NCBI GenBank assembly: GCA_020736575.1
Contig: JAGPYM010000097.1
Location: 1-63,995 of the forward strand
Length of the DNA stretch: 63,995 nt
Origin: Thelonectria olida
Lineage: Eukaryota; Ascomycota; Sordariomycetes; Hypocreales; Nectriaceae
Direction: 5' to 3'
Made by a program: the position numbers and the translations under genes
Shown: piece after piece, positions 22,884 to 34,258 of the stretch
Layout of the letters: the number at the start of each line of letters is the position of its first letter
Numbering within the stretch: position 1 is the first letter of the stretch
Notes under the pieces: generated by a model
Told to the model about the DNA's origin: nothing
The model's input: the letters and a program-made list of their open reading frames with translations, nothing else
Database searches by the model: none

Positions 22884-24884
22884 GGGGAATGAAGTAGGGC
22901 CCTGACACTCGTGCCTTGGTCGATATAATCATTATAACTGAAAATTTCCAACGAAGCCGCTGAGCGCCATAAGAACATTCTGGGTGAAGCTATCGCCTGA
23001 ATCCTTCATTTGGACAATGAGAATAGAATGGTCGAGAAGTGAGCCAAGTTTATGTCTGCATTAAATTATTACATTCAGGGATTCTGTAAGCATTTTACTC
23101 TCATCCTGCCTAGTTCTTCAGCAGCAAACCCCGTGGCGTAGTGATCACACTCTGATGCAGATTGATAGCTCAATCACGTCGTAGCGGCACCACCGGAGCG
23201 CTGGGAATGGCAATACCATCTTGTCGGCTGCGAGCATCAACAATGGTGCGGGCAAGAAGGATGTTCTCCCTGCTCTTGGACTCTTGGACTTTCCTTTGCC
23301 TGAGTTTGACGCAACCAACATGGGCATGCATCATATCAGCCAGTTCATCGCACCAGGCCTTGTAGTTGACCCTTCAACAGGCGATCTCTTCTGGGAGGAA
23401 TCACATGTTTACTAAGATGTCGTGTCGGGCCATGTCTTTGGCAGTTCATCGCAACTTTGCAATATGTCATCAATGGCAAACGTGTCAACAAGTTTGAGAA
23501 GTGCTGAGGTAGGAACTAAAAGATTGTGGTATTTTCGCTGAGGGATATGCGATCGGCAAGTTATTCCTGCTTAAGAACTAGGTTACGAATCGCACGATCC
23601 CATCTCTCACTTGGTACTTTCTCAGCATCGTATCCATAAGCCCAGGTCTGTGTCAGGGGGTCTGACCCTTGATTTGGACTGCGAAGGCAACGCCGTCCTT
23701 AGTCGCATGGCAACAGCACGAGCCTCCTGCCCAGCCCCATCTACAAATGGCACAGCGTCGCGTTAGCCATGCTAGCCTCTTGCATCATGCCAGTACGATG
23801 CTTCCGCTCTTGCGCAGTCTACTTCTAATCGCACACGCATTCATCATGTCATTGTAGAAGGACGCGGACGACACTTGTATCCAGGGTCCTGGTCAAGACT
23901 TGCTGAGGATCCCATCCCTCAAATTCGGCTTCCATATCCTCAAGTATTTTCCTCTGGCTCCGCTTATTCCAGTGCTGGGTCCGAGTCATCGACATGTGAC
24001 AAGACCATGTTGGGAGATTGCCCAGCTGCAGTGGTATAAGTCCGTGGCGGGGAATGAAAAAGTCCTACCTGAGATTCAACGCATCTTCGTGACATGCACT
24101 CTTGCCCGGTAGACGGCACGACACTCTGGTGATAAATCAGTGAAGCTGATGCGCTCGCAGCTGCCCGAGCGGCGGAAAGACATGCCGTCAGGCCAGGCAA
24201 GTCACCCAGATAGTTCTCTCGTGGCATGCCATTCAGCAATGCGGATAGGCTTGCCAGGGTTGGGTGGGATCTGGATGCCTGCTCTAACCTAGGTCATGAC
24301 ATGGTTCGTGGGAGACCACCTTGTGTCACTTCCGCCGTGGAACTTCTGCCCTAACACCTGGACACACCTCTACGAGCTTCACGGCTTGCTCGAAGACGCG
24401 GACCTGCGTTCGCTGATCTTATGTTTGCATCCGTCCACCCTTGTTTCCTTGGGTAGTCGATGGTGAACTGGTTACATCGGAATTAGCACTAAATTCCCCG
24501 GACGATGCGATACATCTTGAACCATCCCTAACCTCCGGAGCCTAATAAAGGCAAACTGGCCCAAAGTAGGTGGCAAACGCCCAAGGACTCGGTTGTGCAA
24601 CGTCCCTAACCAAATACTAACTGAATCTCCCTTTCCACGAATAATAATATCATTTCCTAATATAGCATTAAATACCCAAGTCTTTAAGCTATCCTATATA
24701 GAACTGAAGTTAATTTACAGCTGTACCATAAATGAAGTATGCGTTCCAACCGCATTCCAACCGCATTGAGCTTTTCTAAACAGGCGAGCAGTAAACATTT
24801 TTAATACCAGTGAGACAATGATTAGGCACCTGCTTTACCCCCTTATAGTCAACAGTGCCACAAGAGTTAGAACTGTTCCACGGG
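22884..24884. other. Intergenic, possible decayed coding sequence
   Basis: A plus-strand frame at 23221-23415 (containing KKDVLPALGLLDFPLPEFD and GLVVDPSTGDLFWEE) reads like protein, but I do not recognise it, it has no start or continuation, and flanking frames are short. The rest, including 23640-24300, shows nothing I can name. Confidence 0.35.
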
Positions 24885-25199
24885 TTAGCATAATGCAATA
24901 AGATTGGTCTTTTTTTTTTTTTTAGATACATACGCAGTGCCATAAGTACAGGCGCAGTCCGTGTCAGTCTTCAAGGAAGCGATAGAGCCAATTCCAGACT
25001 TGTTAATAGCGGTCATCTTGCGGTAGGGGTAGCAGCCATTCTTGCAATTGCCCTGCAGGTTGGCGGCATCGCAGACTTTAACGTCACAGCATGCTCTAGC
25101 CTCGAGGCCGGGTTGTGCCTCTTCGACAGGAGAGCAGACAACCAGGTTAGACCCGAGGCCGAAAGTAAGGAGGGTGGCGGCAAAAGTAGTGAACTTCAT
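24885..25199 (-). CDS. Small secreted cysteine-rich protein
   Basis: A 104-residue minus-strand ORF begins with a clear signal peptide (MKFTTFAATLLTFGLGSNLVV, cleavage around residue 25). This decides the start at 25199, although an in-frame ATG lies 27 codons upstream. The mature part has a double Cys (ACCDVKVC), then QGNCKNGCYPY and a CAC pair near the C terminus (DTDCACTYG), a spacing seen in small secreted proteins of plant- or insect-associated fungi. No family assigned. The C terminus includes SKKKKKT from a homopolymer run (T14 on the plus strand, 24910-24923), so the end of the protein depends on the exact run length, or the true end may use an intron starting GTATGT nearby. Confidence 0.6.
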   Translation of the reverse strand: MKFTTFAATLLTFGLGSNLVVCSPVEEAQPGLEARACCDVKVCDAANLQGNCKNGCYPYRKMTAINKSGIGSIASLKTDTDCACTYGTAYVSKKKKKTNLIALC

Positions 25200-28100
25200 A
25201 ATGTCGGTTTGAGCTTGGAATAAGGTATGGCAAATGGGTCTGCCTGAGTGCGTAATATTGAAGCAGAGTTCCTTATTCACTGCGGTAAGGAAGCCGTTAT
25301 TTATAGAGGATTCTTCTCCAAACTCTCTAAATAGGAATTCCTCTTTAACCGAATGCCTCTAAGAATCCTAAGATGCCAAGTCCCTCACGCAGTAGTAGCG
25401 CCAGGCTAACATCACTTGTTGGCACGTCTTGCCCCTCGTGGGCTATATTAAGTCTGTTGGTTGAGTTGCTCTCACACGCTTGTGTGGTGACAGGGGCATC
25501 GGCGATAGAGGGATTCTCCATTATATTTCCATGGGATGACATGCGAGATCCGCACACTGCCGGGGTGATGCACCCGCCTGAAACAAGTCTCCGCTCAGGT
25601 TTATGCACTTCGCGCTTGATAAAACGGTTCTGGACAATACTCGGCTCGTGCATAATGAGGGGAGAGCTGAAGTGCCGGTTAGTTTGCATGTCAAACTGAA
25701 GCCAACCTCCCCGGAGCGCATTCTGCAGCTCAATCATCCATCAGGTACTTCATCTCGTGTTCAGTCCGTTGGCCAAACCAATCAGTCAACGGTTGAGCTG
25801 GCACAACTTGCATTGACAAAATGCATTGGGCTGTGATTTGCCCATGAACTTGGAAAAGTCAAATAAGAATGTTGGATCTAAGCGGTGGCTGTGTGAGATT
25901 TAGCCACTCCGGAAAATGGGATTTCTATAGACCTTCCTAATCAGTCACCTAATGCACTGCCAGCTGTTGGTTGAGATCCCTTGAAGAACAAAAGATCAAA
26001 TCTAGAACTCGGCCCGGGCCATTTCGGGCATATCCTCCCCTGCCATGACCGCATGTCTCATACGACGGCGGAAATTAGGACTGAATTGCTATCGGGCCAT
26101 CGGCAGCTGTGTCGCTTGTGCATAGTACAAGATTTTTCCCCGAGGTACCAACCGATGCCGCGTAAAATCACTCACGAACGTCCGCTAGTTGCTGTTCAAA
26201 TACGCGACTAAAACAATTTCCGGTTGAGCCGCCCCCTCTGTTTGGTGGGAATCATTACGAGGTCAGATCCTTGATAGTACGACCCACGCACCCGGAATTA
26301 GAGTTCTCCTCCATTTTCGATGTTGGATTATTTAAACGTGTATCCGTACTTGAAAATGGCTTAGCCATCTAGCCCCCTGTTGACCAGCTGGCCGGAGGGC
26401 TCGTAGACCGCTCTTTGCTGCACTGTCGCACCCACCGACAACCTAGCAATTTCTTCCCAAGACAGCTTCGATGTGATGCGTTCCGAGACATGAGGGCTCT
26501 GAGATTAGTCCATTGCTTCAAGCCATAGCCGTTTCCCTTCCTATTTTCGCCAATTGGCAAGATACCGGTGGTTGACCACTTGGATCCCTGGATCCGAGCT
26601 TCTGGTTCACGGCGTAGCACACGGAACCAGGCGACAAGTTACCTATTTAGCATTTCTTTCACTCGAGCTGATGGAAAAGGAGAATAACTTGTTGTTTTTT
26701 TTTTTTTTTTTTTTTTTTGTAATTAAAAAGCCAGCTTCAAAGGCTCGTGTTAAGTCCGCTATTTGAGGCCAAGGGCTTCTGGGCAGTAAAGGCTACCTCA
26801 GCCTTCTGGTCGAACAAGAAGGAATGCCAATACTCAAGTACAATGATTCCCTTTCTTGGTAGTCAACAGCGCCCCGATTTTCCACAGTATATGGAAGCTT
26901 GATAACTGTGAGCCCTATTGAGAAGCTTATTGTGATAGATACAAGGCTAGGGTTTGGCCTGTATCGACCTCTATTGTGTGCCTAGATTATCGGCTTTTTT
27001 AACAATAATGGAAGCTTGATAACAAACAACGGCTTTCGTCTTCGGTGCTATCAACAAAGCTTCGCGTACTTTAATGATTCTCCATTACTTCTTGGCTTCC
27101 CTTGTTAGTCATTTGAGAATTGAATCATGGTCTCTATCCTCATCCTCATACAACTATGCCTCCCTGTTACGGGCATCGACTGTAACGGTGAAGTCTGGAT
27201 GGAGGAAGCCTTTTAAGGAGGCGACTTGTAGCACTAGCAGTATCATGGCCGGGGTCATGACCCAGCCAGGTGGAGACGGAAAATGGGTGTAAAATGAGTG
27301 AATTCTACTGTCTGGGTTGGGCAGGAAGCCGGCCCTTTATGCCAGCAGATCTGGCCATGGATCCGGTCCGCGGCCTGGTCGGTGAAACTCTTCCGATTCA
27401 CCGTAACATTCCCGGAGAGCCACTCCTTAATTGGACTAAAGGCATTAATAGATTATTGATGCTGGTGCACCATCGATATAGAGCTCTGCAAAATCCTTGG
27501 CGGTGAGTTTCGATAGAGGAAAACTTCTGGAAGTTCACTTTGGTAAACGGTATTGGCGGACTCGTGGTATTTTGAAGCATAACTGATGATTCTGTCTTGC
27601 TGGCATCTGCCGTGAATACCGGCATAGAAATCCTCAAGGCCCCGGGAGGGAGAATAATACTTAAACTTGTTGGTTCTGTCGTCGTCCAGGAGTGGCACCG
27701 CACGTTTGGGTCGACAAAAAACGCCACTCCAAGCCTTTCAGGCGATCGCAGGGCTTCGGCGACTGAGGACGCGGGCGAGCGATGTCTTCTGGCCCTGGTA
27801 TAGAGCTCGTGTGCTGAATGGCGCCCTCGTGGCTGAACTTGCTCCCGTGGCTGTCCCTGACATAAATGGTTGAAACGTTGTTGAGCAGATGAAAGCTTTT
27901 GTCCCTTGATCATCAGAAGCAAGGAGAGATTCTTCAGAATGACTCCCTGCTTGCCATCTCTCGGTCCGCCTCGAATGTCGGAGGCTCCCAAATGCATTGG
28001 GCCCAGGTGCTGGGTCGGACAATCGGGTCGTCACTTGGTCCCTTGACTAGGTGCGCTGGCAGGACTCAGCACCCAGCTCTCAAAGTTGATAGCCCTATAA

Positions 28101-28900
28101 AACGCAACTAGACGATCCAAAGATGGGTTTGAGTCGAACGTCGCGATTGTCTTGCTGGAAAATGCAAGTTTGAGCGACAACTCAGGACTCTCAGATGACT
28201 GACCTTGGTATTTGCTATTACCTGTATGAGGTACATGGCATCGTTGAGGCTTTAGATCAGGTTATTCAAGCAGCACTCAATCTGCTTTCCGCTGGGTTGA
28301 TCTCGGAGGACACGATACCAGGAGCATCACTAAGGTTGGGTCATTAGGACATGATGCCTAGGTTGACAAACGAAAGAAGTAAAAGTGGAGGGACATTCCA
28401 GCTACTATTCTTTCGCACAGGACCAAGGCCTGTGCTCCATCCTAATTTATCCTCGTCAAGTAAAAGGAAGTTTTGTGTGTGTGTCTTGGTTTGTAGGTGG
28501 GAGAGACAAACATGAATACACAATGTGGCTTTAAGCTTGTCAGTAACAGAAGCATTTGCTGGCTGAATCTCATTTCTAATAATGGTATTTTATTTTTGAC
28601 GGCAAAGGTAAATTACTGTTATTACTATTTCGCATATCAACTATTTGTGCATACTAATATTAGCGCCCTTTACGCGAGACTCCAATCAGAACTATATTAA
28701 AAGGCGTCACTAACTCTCACAAACCAGCCTGGTGGAAGAAAATACTGGTCCAGCAGACGAAGGTTATTAGCGGTGAAAAAAGGCAAGCAGCTTGAGCTCT
28801 CGAGTGAAGTTCAGCCGAAGGATTGGATGTTTGCGTGCTGCACACCTAGACTCTTTGAAGTGATATGAATGTTTAACCAGCCGCACGCCTTTGCAAGTCC
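25200..28900. other. Long intergenic stretch with no supportable gene
   Basis: About 3.7 kb without an acceptable gene model. Overlapping short frames (25345-25737, 27398-27997) give no confident family. TGGAAGCTTGATAAC occurs twice (near 26892 and 27009) and a T24 run lies at 26695-26718. The composition is normal, so this looks like decayed single-copy sequence rather than RIP debris. Confidence 0.45.
26695..26718. repeat. Homopolymer T24
   Basis: An uninterrupted run of 24 T residues. It could be the reverse complement of a poly(A) tail from a retroposed sequence lying to its right on the minus strand (26719 onward), but I see no coding remnant or target-site duplication that settles this. 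Confidence 0.6.
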
Positions 28901-28929
28901 AGTATCTCCAATGCGCGTCTGACGTAAGT

Positions 28930-29300
28930 GCCTTCAATAGGGTTCTAGATCCTACTTAAATCATCCCCTGAACATAAGACAGGCAGCGGATCGGTTGATG
29001 ATAATGAGAGTGCGGCTGAATTTATCGCCTTAGAGTGGCCCTTCAGGGTGTGAATGCATTCTCTTGCTCAAGTCCAAAACCCTGACCGTTCTGTTAATGG
29101 AGCCTAAGGGGAGCAGACATTTGTTTCGCAAGACTGCGAAGGCGACTGTCAGCACTTCGCTCTCATGACCCTGGAGCGTTTTGACATAAGCACCCGTTTA
29201 ATGCCTTGAATCTTGACAGTATTGTCCCGTGAGCCCGACGCGAGATGTAAGTAATCTTCCGAGGGCATAAAGACAATCGAGGACACGGAAGAGTCGTGTT
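28930..29300 (-). pseudogene. WD40-repeat protein relic
   Basis: Minus-strand translations in changing frames give three WD40-like blades in order: HDSSVSSIVFMPSED with LASGSRDNTVKIQ (about 29300-29205), then YVKTLQGHESEVLTVAF with INRTVRVLDLS (about 29195-29075), then AFTLKGHSKAINSAALSL with VLCSGDDLSRI (about 29065-28965). Stop codons and frame changes separate them. Such blade series are typical of NACHT/NTPase-WD40 heterokaryon-incompatibility-type proteins, but no NTPase part is visible here, so only the WD40 identity is supported. Confidence 0.65.
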
Positions 29301-29458
29301 TCTACACTTTGCTTTTGGAGAGGCATATTATTCTTTCACTACTCAGGTATAAGCTCCTTCCTCCACTCCCGCTGCACTTTATGCCGTTTAATAATTAGTC
29401 CGAATTTCATGAGTCCACATCTTGCCCTCATAGTGAACGGGGATCACCGCCTCGCTGA

Positions 29459-29719
29459 ATGCTGTCCCTAGTTATTGTCCCAATTCGATGGCTCACTACG
29501 GTTTTTGTCTGTGGAGATGTAGCGTCCTTTGTCGTTCAGGCTACTGGTGGTCTGCTTGGATGGAGATATCCCGACAACTGGCACCCGTCGAAAAAAGACG
29601 AACTCTCGATGGAATCTGGACTGCCAGTCGTAATGCGTTACTATGGACCAGTCCCTTCTCGCTTTGGAGCCGCAACTACGCATGTCCTCCAACGGGAGAA
29701 AGGATCCCTACATCCATAA
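29459..29719 (+). pseudogene. RTA1-like membrane protein fragment
   Basis: The frame contains RWLTTVFVCGDVASFVVQAT followed by GGLLG, closely resembling a transmembrane segment of the fungal RTA1 family (typical pattern FVxGDVxSFxVQGxGGG). Only one or two helices are present; the rest of the frame does not match, and no neighbouring exons complete the seven-helix protein. Interpreted as a gene fragment. Confidence 0.45.
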
Positions 29720-30447
29720 AAGCCCATGTGCTTTCGCGCAAACCGTGACTTAGTCCTGCTATCATTATGTTTGAGCATCATTGTATCGAGCATCAATGTT
29801 TTAGGCCGTCATCAGAACACAAAATCGTGGTAATGAATCCAAGAAAACTGCTCCGGGTGGCTTGTCGGACCTTTGGATGCCCGTGGCATCCGTTATTGTC
29901 AACTTAACAAACGTGGGAAGCTCGGTTGGCTCTGCCGTCCTGCAACTAATTAGACGTTTACATGCAGCAAAAGTCTACCACAATAGTTCTCACAACCAAA
30001 ATTAAATCATTTGATAGATGGAACCGTAACGGATGTTCTGCAATAGCACATGGCTATTCAAGCCGACGAATTGTCATTTCCCTCCAGTTCAAAGACGAAA
30101 ATGAATAGTCAAACGGGAGCCGGGCCATCCCACTCCCTGCCCTGGCTTTGTGCCTTCTGCTTCGCCCGAATCCAATCGTGACGTCGTGCGCATGCCGTGG
30201 CTGCATGCTCAACGGTTTCCCCTCGGCACGACAATAAGACAGTAGCCCGTCACCTTCGAGCGAGCTGTCCCCTGTAAGGGATCGACTGCGTATCCACTGC
30301 CTCGATCTACCCGGGCAACCCTACTGGTATGATAATCTTCCTTGGTTCGGGGGCCGAGGCTTCGTACCCGTAGCGCATTTCCATGCCTATCAAAGTGACG
30401 TTGCTGCTACCTCGAGAAAGATCTTTCCTGTAATATCGCTAAACTAG
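29720..30447. other. Intergenic, nothing recognised
   Basis: No open frame of note and no RNA gene or repeat recognised. Confidence 0.5.
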
Positions 30448-32744
30448 CTAGACTGGTCGGTCCGGCTCCAGTGCGAAAGCAGGAGTGCGTAGTGGTTTGA
30501 AAGCACCCGCACTGTACTTGCAAGAGTCTTGAGTCTTGCAGGTATGCTTGGTGGCCGAAGGTTGTCTAGGAAATAGCTGGGTAATCGCTGCAGTGGCAAA
30601 GCCTGTAAGTACCGTGACTAGTCGTTTCCAGAATGCCTCATAGCCCGCGCCTGGTAGTCCGTTCATTTCAAGATGGCGTTGATCGCAGCTCCAACCTATC
30701 ATCAGGCAAAATGTAGCCCCCGCCACAATGCTTGCTTGTGTCAAGGTCGGTCGTAGAAAGGTCCGCCACCAAATAAGTATCCAGGTCATGACGGCTGTCG
30801 AGGCCCCTACACCATAAGGATTGCCTTGGCCAAGCCCTGACCTGATATTCCAGATACCAAGTACGCAGCCAATTACTGTGCCTGCTACACGAGATACAAC
30901 GGAGAAGGTAAAGTCAGCCATGTAGATGAGGAGACATGTCTGCGCTGCGTTGACGGCCCATAGACAGGGACCAGGACCTCCCATTGAAGACCCAAGAAAT
31001 CGCATACTACAGGTGGGAAGGCATCCAGACGCGATGAGCTTCTCGCGTTTTGGCGAGCTGGAGAATATACTCAAGTAGACGCTCCGAGGCGATCACTTTA
31101 TTCAGTATGCTTTCCTCGAGTGAGACTGATATTATGATCCCCCAGAGCACTGGAGGGCGGCTTGGGCTCCCACGATATCTCAATTGGCCTTTTTGATCAC
31201 AGGATGCCGTCAGTGGTATTCTTAATGCACGATACTCTGGCGGAGCGCAGGGTTTCCAGTGCATGCTGCAACTCGCCGGCTAGCTCGTCAAACTTCTGTT
31301 GCGAGGGTCCTCCAAACCACCGACTAATGTTGGCGTTTTGGATATACTGCGCAATGTGCCTGAGGGATTCCGAGTAGATCTGCCGTACTTCGGCAGATGT
31401 CCCTTTGAGCGCCTCCAAAGCACGAAGCCGCATCTTGCCCGGCTCGGGGCGATTGAGAGCACTTGTCAAGTCGGTTCTATCCATCAATTGACGGCGCCCA
31501 GCTCCGTTGCTGCCTTTCTCGACACTATTCCCACTTGCTCACCCAGCGCGGGAACTTGTGAGCCTAGCTTGTTCTCTTTGCGCGTCGGAGTTGTATCGAT
31601 GTAGAGGTGAGGAGGGATTGGCTTGCGATGATGACCTCGCCCACCCTTGTATGCAGCCCTTTCAGGTCGTCGGTATTCCACCGCCCGCGAGAGAAGTCAA
31701 GGGGGAGAAAACCAAGCGCAGAGACTATAGCTTTACAGGAAGCAATCATTTCTCCCTTGACGGTCTTCAGGTCCTCCGTTTGCACTTGATGGTTTGCTAG
31801 ATACCTATTTGTCAAGTCTAGCGAGTTACTGGACTTGCTTATGACCTTCTCTATCATACTGAGCACCATATGCGAGGTAGACTGTGGGAAGATGAAGTAG
31901 CATGCTATGCCCAAGCTAATGCCTATGGCAGCCGGGGTCATTAGAATGTGGCCTAGGCTAGAGTCGAAGGTCGGCGAGGTTGGACTGTGTAGTAGGAAGA
32001 TGTCTATGGCAATAGTGCTGAATACCTGTATCAGAAGAAACTTGGGGTTGTTGCATCGTAGGCGAGCCATGACCTACATAAACAAGCTGGAAAAGATGTA
32101 GAACACTGCCGTCACGCGAGCGTCGAGCATGAAGCCAGCGTCGATGACCTTTTGCTTCTCTCATCTGGGCTCTGGCCAGACTGGAGGGCTCGTGCGGCGG
32201 CGACCTGCTGGAGCGTCATGGCCCTGGCCTGCCCCTCCGCGACTGGTCTCGTGGCGTGGGCGGCCTTCATAGCAAGCAAGCCCCATGCAAGCGCTAGGTA
32301 GATACCCATGAGGGCGGAGAGAGCCCCGAGTAGGTAGATGAACAAGAGGGTTGCCGGCGGGGAGATGCACAGCCTTATGGTGGCAAAGTATGTGGCGATG
32401 CCCGGCGTGTTGAGGGCGGGTTGAATAAATGCGAGGAGTATCGCGACCCAAGCTGCTACCCAGCAGCGGACCAGAATCTTGAGGTCGCTGGAGTTGAAGT
32501 AGTCTAGCCATGCGGGCAAGGTCCATTGCCTTTGACGTCGAGGCTGCGCAGGTTCATGCTTGAAGGCGACATCTTTATCTCGAGGGTTGGCTGCATGGTC
32601 TCTGGAGCTCGAGGAAACGGAGTCTTCTCCAGAATGGGTCATATCGCATGACATGAGGAGCTTAGTCAATGTGGTTAAATCTTGTTCGATGTCTCGAGAA
32701 ACATAGGAAGCACCGCTAAGGGGGATAGGTACGCTGAGTCTCAC
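30448..32744 (-). pseudogene. ArAE-type / DUF2421 membrane transporter, multiply broken
   Basis: Segments in order on the minus strand fit the large fungal membrane proteins with an ArAE_2 N-terminal domain, DUF2421 and an FUSC-like C-terminal bundle. N-terminal part (32744-32155): LPAWLDYFNSSDLKILVRCW followed by several hydrophobic helices. A two-base GA duplication near 32155 shifts the frame; the next part (VIDAGFMLDARVTAVFYIFS) hits a TAG near 32072 where the family has Tyr before VMARLR, then runs to about 31564. Further pieces lie at 31487-31197 and 31264-31007. The C-terminal bundle (GNPYGVGASTAV, PGAGYEAFWKRLV) is at 31000-30448. The stretch usually linking the middle and C-terminal membrane bundles appears deleted. 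Intact homologues have about 1000 residues; this copy is non-functional. Confidence 0.8.
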
Positions 32745-33026
32745 AAAGAGAGGAGGACGGTGGATGGGATCACGGTGGCTTCCCTGGCAGCTACGGAGAA
32801 TTGTTGAAAGACAAAGCAGAATACTGCTTCGATGACGTGCCCATCGTTACAAATACTATGTTAGAAATACACATCAGAGAACGGAGAGAATCGGGATCCT
32901 CAATTCAGGACTTTCGCCAAGGCGGCTCTCGTGGTGCCGATTCAGGGACGTCCACCGCACAACCCGGCTCCGGCGGGTCCGAGCATCATCGATACACCTT
33001 CCGGTCTCCAGGTTCTGGCTTCAAGG

Positions 33027-33033
33027 TATAAAA
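33027..33033 (+). promoter_or_regulatory. TATA box of the ketoreductase gene
   Basis: GGTATAAAACC is a canonical TATA box about 160 bases before the ATG at 33191, followed by a CA/TC-rich leader. Confidence 0.45.
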
Positions 33034-33190
33034 CCCTCCAATAACAACTGCTGTATTGACTTCAGAACATGTACTCATTGTATCAATTTTCAACCAGTAA
33101 CGCGGTACACTAAGACCTGCACATCACTTGTCATCTCATCCATCCAACCACCTCATCTGCACTTCGACTCACCTCGACTCAGAAATCACC

Positions 33191-34258
33191 ATGGCTCAGA
33201 GAGTGCTATTGACAGGTGCAAACGGGTTCATCGCCCAGCACATTCTGTCCCAACTTCTCGAAGCTGGTCACTCCGTTCGGGCGGTTGTCCGGAGTCAAGC
33301 CAAGGCCGACCAACTGCGTGGTTCCTTTGCCAAGGACGTCTCCCTGCAGAGGCTGGACTTCGCCTTGGTGCCCGACATCACGGCTCCCTCTGCCTTTGAT
33401 AATGCATTGGCCTCAAAACCACCGTTCGATACAGTTCTCCACACCGCGTCGCCTTTCAACTATCGCCAGGTCACGAATAATCTCGAGTTTCTTGAGCCCG
33501 CTCAAAAGGGCACCGTTGAGATATTGCAAGGCATCACCCGCGTAGCGCCGAGCGTCAGGCGCGTCGTCCTGACCAGCTCAATCGCTTCAGTCATGGATTT
33601 CTCTGCGCCCAAGGAAACTAACCCGGCCAAGATCTATACCGCCGAAGACTGGAACCCGATCACCTGGGAGGCCGCCCTATCAGCAACAGTCATAAACGCC
33701 GCATACGTTGCCAGCAAAAAGTTTGCCGAGAAGGCCGCGTGGGACTTTATCGCCGACAAGAGGCCGGGCTTCGACCTTGTTGTCATCAACCCGACCATGG
33801 TCTACGGGCCGCTCTACGACCCTGCCATCTTTAACAGCCCGCAGGAATTGAACCAGAGCAACTTTGGCCTGTGGAAGAACTTTCTCAGGCCGGATCTAAG
33901 TTCTTCCTCCCCGATCCCGGCCGACACGCTGCACCTGTATGCGGATGTTCGTGACGTTGCCCGCGCCCACACGCTGTCCGTAACGACGCCGGAAGCGAGT
34001 GGCAAGCGATTCATCATCAGTGCTGGCAGGATCTCCAACCAGCGCATCGCCAACATCTTCAGACACGCCCTGAAAGGTCTCGAGAGTAGGATCCCGAAGG
34101 GAGAACCCGAGAAGGAGGCGTTACCGGAGGGGTCGTATGGCGCCGACTCGTCGCCAGCGCAAAACGTACTCGGCTTGAAGTTTCACAGCGAGGAAGAGAC
34201 TTTCACACAGGTTGCTAAACAGCTTGTATTGATTGAGGAGCGGTCCCAAAACAAGTAA
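33191..34258 (+). CDS. NAD(P)-dependent ketoreductase, extended SDR (DFR/GRE2-like)
   Basis: An uninterrupted 355-residue frame. The ATG at 33191 follows AATCACC and directly precedes the Rossmann start MAQRVLLTGANGFIAQHIL; an in-frame upstream Met (33128) would place 21 extra residues before this motif and is less likely. TGANGFI is the extended-SDR nucleotide-binding motif. Later features are the VLHTASPF segment, LTSSIASV with the catalytic Ser, YVASK (YxxxK active site) and NPTMVYGP. The C-terminal half forms the substrate lid. Relatives reduce ketones or aldehydes (dihydroflavonol, methylglyoxal, cinnamyl substrates); the substrate is unknown. Flanks are a dead transporter and the quinone reductase, in the direction of the FAS/SDR block. 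Confidence 0.9.
   Translation: MAQRVLLTGANGFIAQHILSQLLEAGHSVRAVVRSQAKADQLRGSFAKDVSLQRLDFALVPDITAPSAFDNALASKPPFDTVLHTASPFNYRQVTNNLEFLEPAQKGTVEILQGITRVAPSVRRVVLTSSIASVMDFSAPKETNPAKIYTAEDWNPITWEAALSATVINAAYVASKKFAEKAAWDFIADKRPGFDLVVINPTMVYGPLYDPAIFNSPQELNQSNFGLWKNFLRPDLSSSSPIPADTLHLYADVRDVARAHTLSVTTPEASGKRFIISAGRISNQRIANIFRHALKGLESRIPKGEPEKEALPEGSYGADSSPAQNVLGLKFHSEEETFTQVAKQLVLIEERSQNK

Noticed and set aside
23221..23415. Plus-strand frame that reads like protein (LPALGLLDFPLPEFD)
   Set aside because: No family recognised, no start codon context, no continuing exon.
27398..27997. Minus-strand 199-codon frame, with PERLGVAFFVDPN resembling the end of a 2OG-Fe(II) oxygenase
   Set aside because: The similarity is one short stretch, the next matching part needs a frame change, and no iron-binding HxD...H motif is visible.
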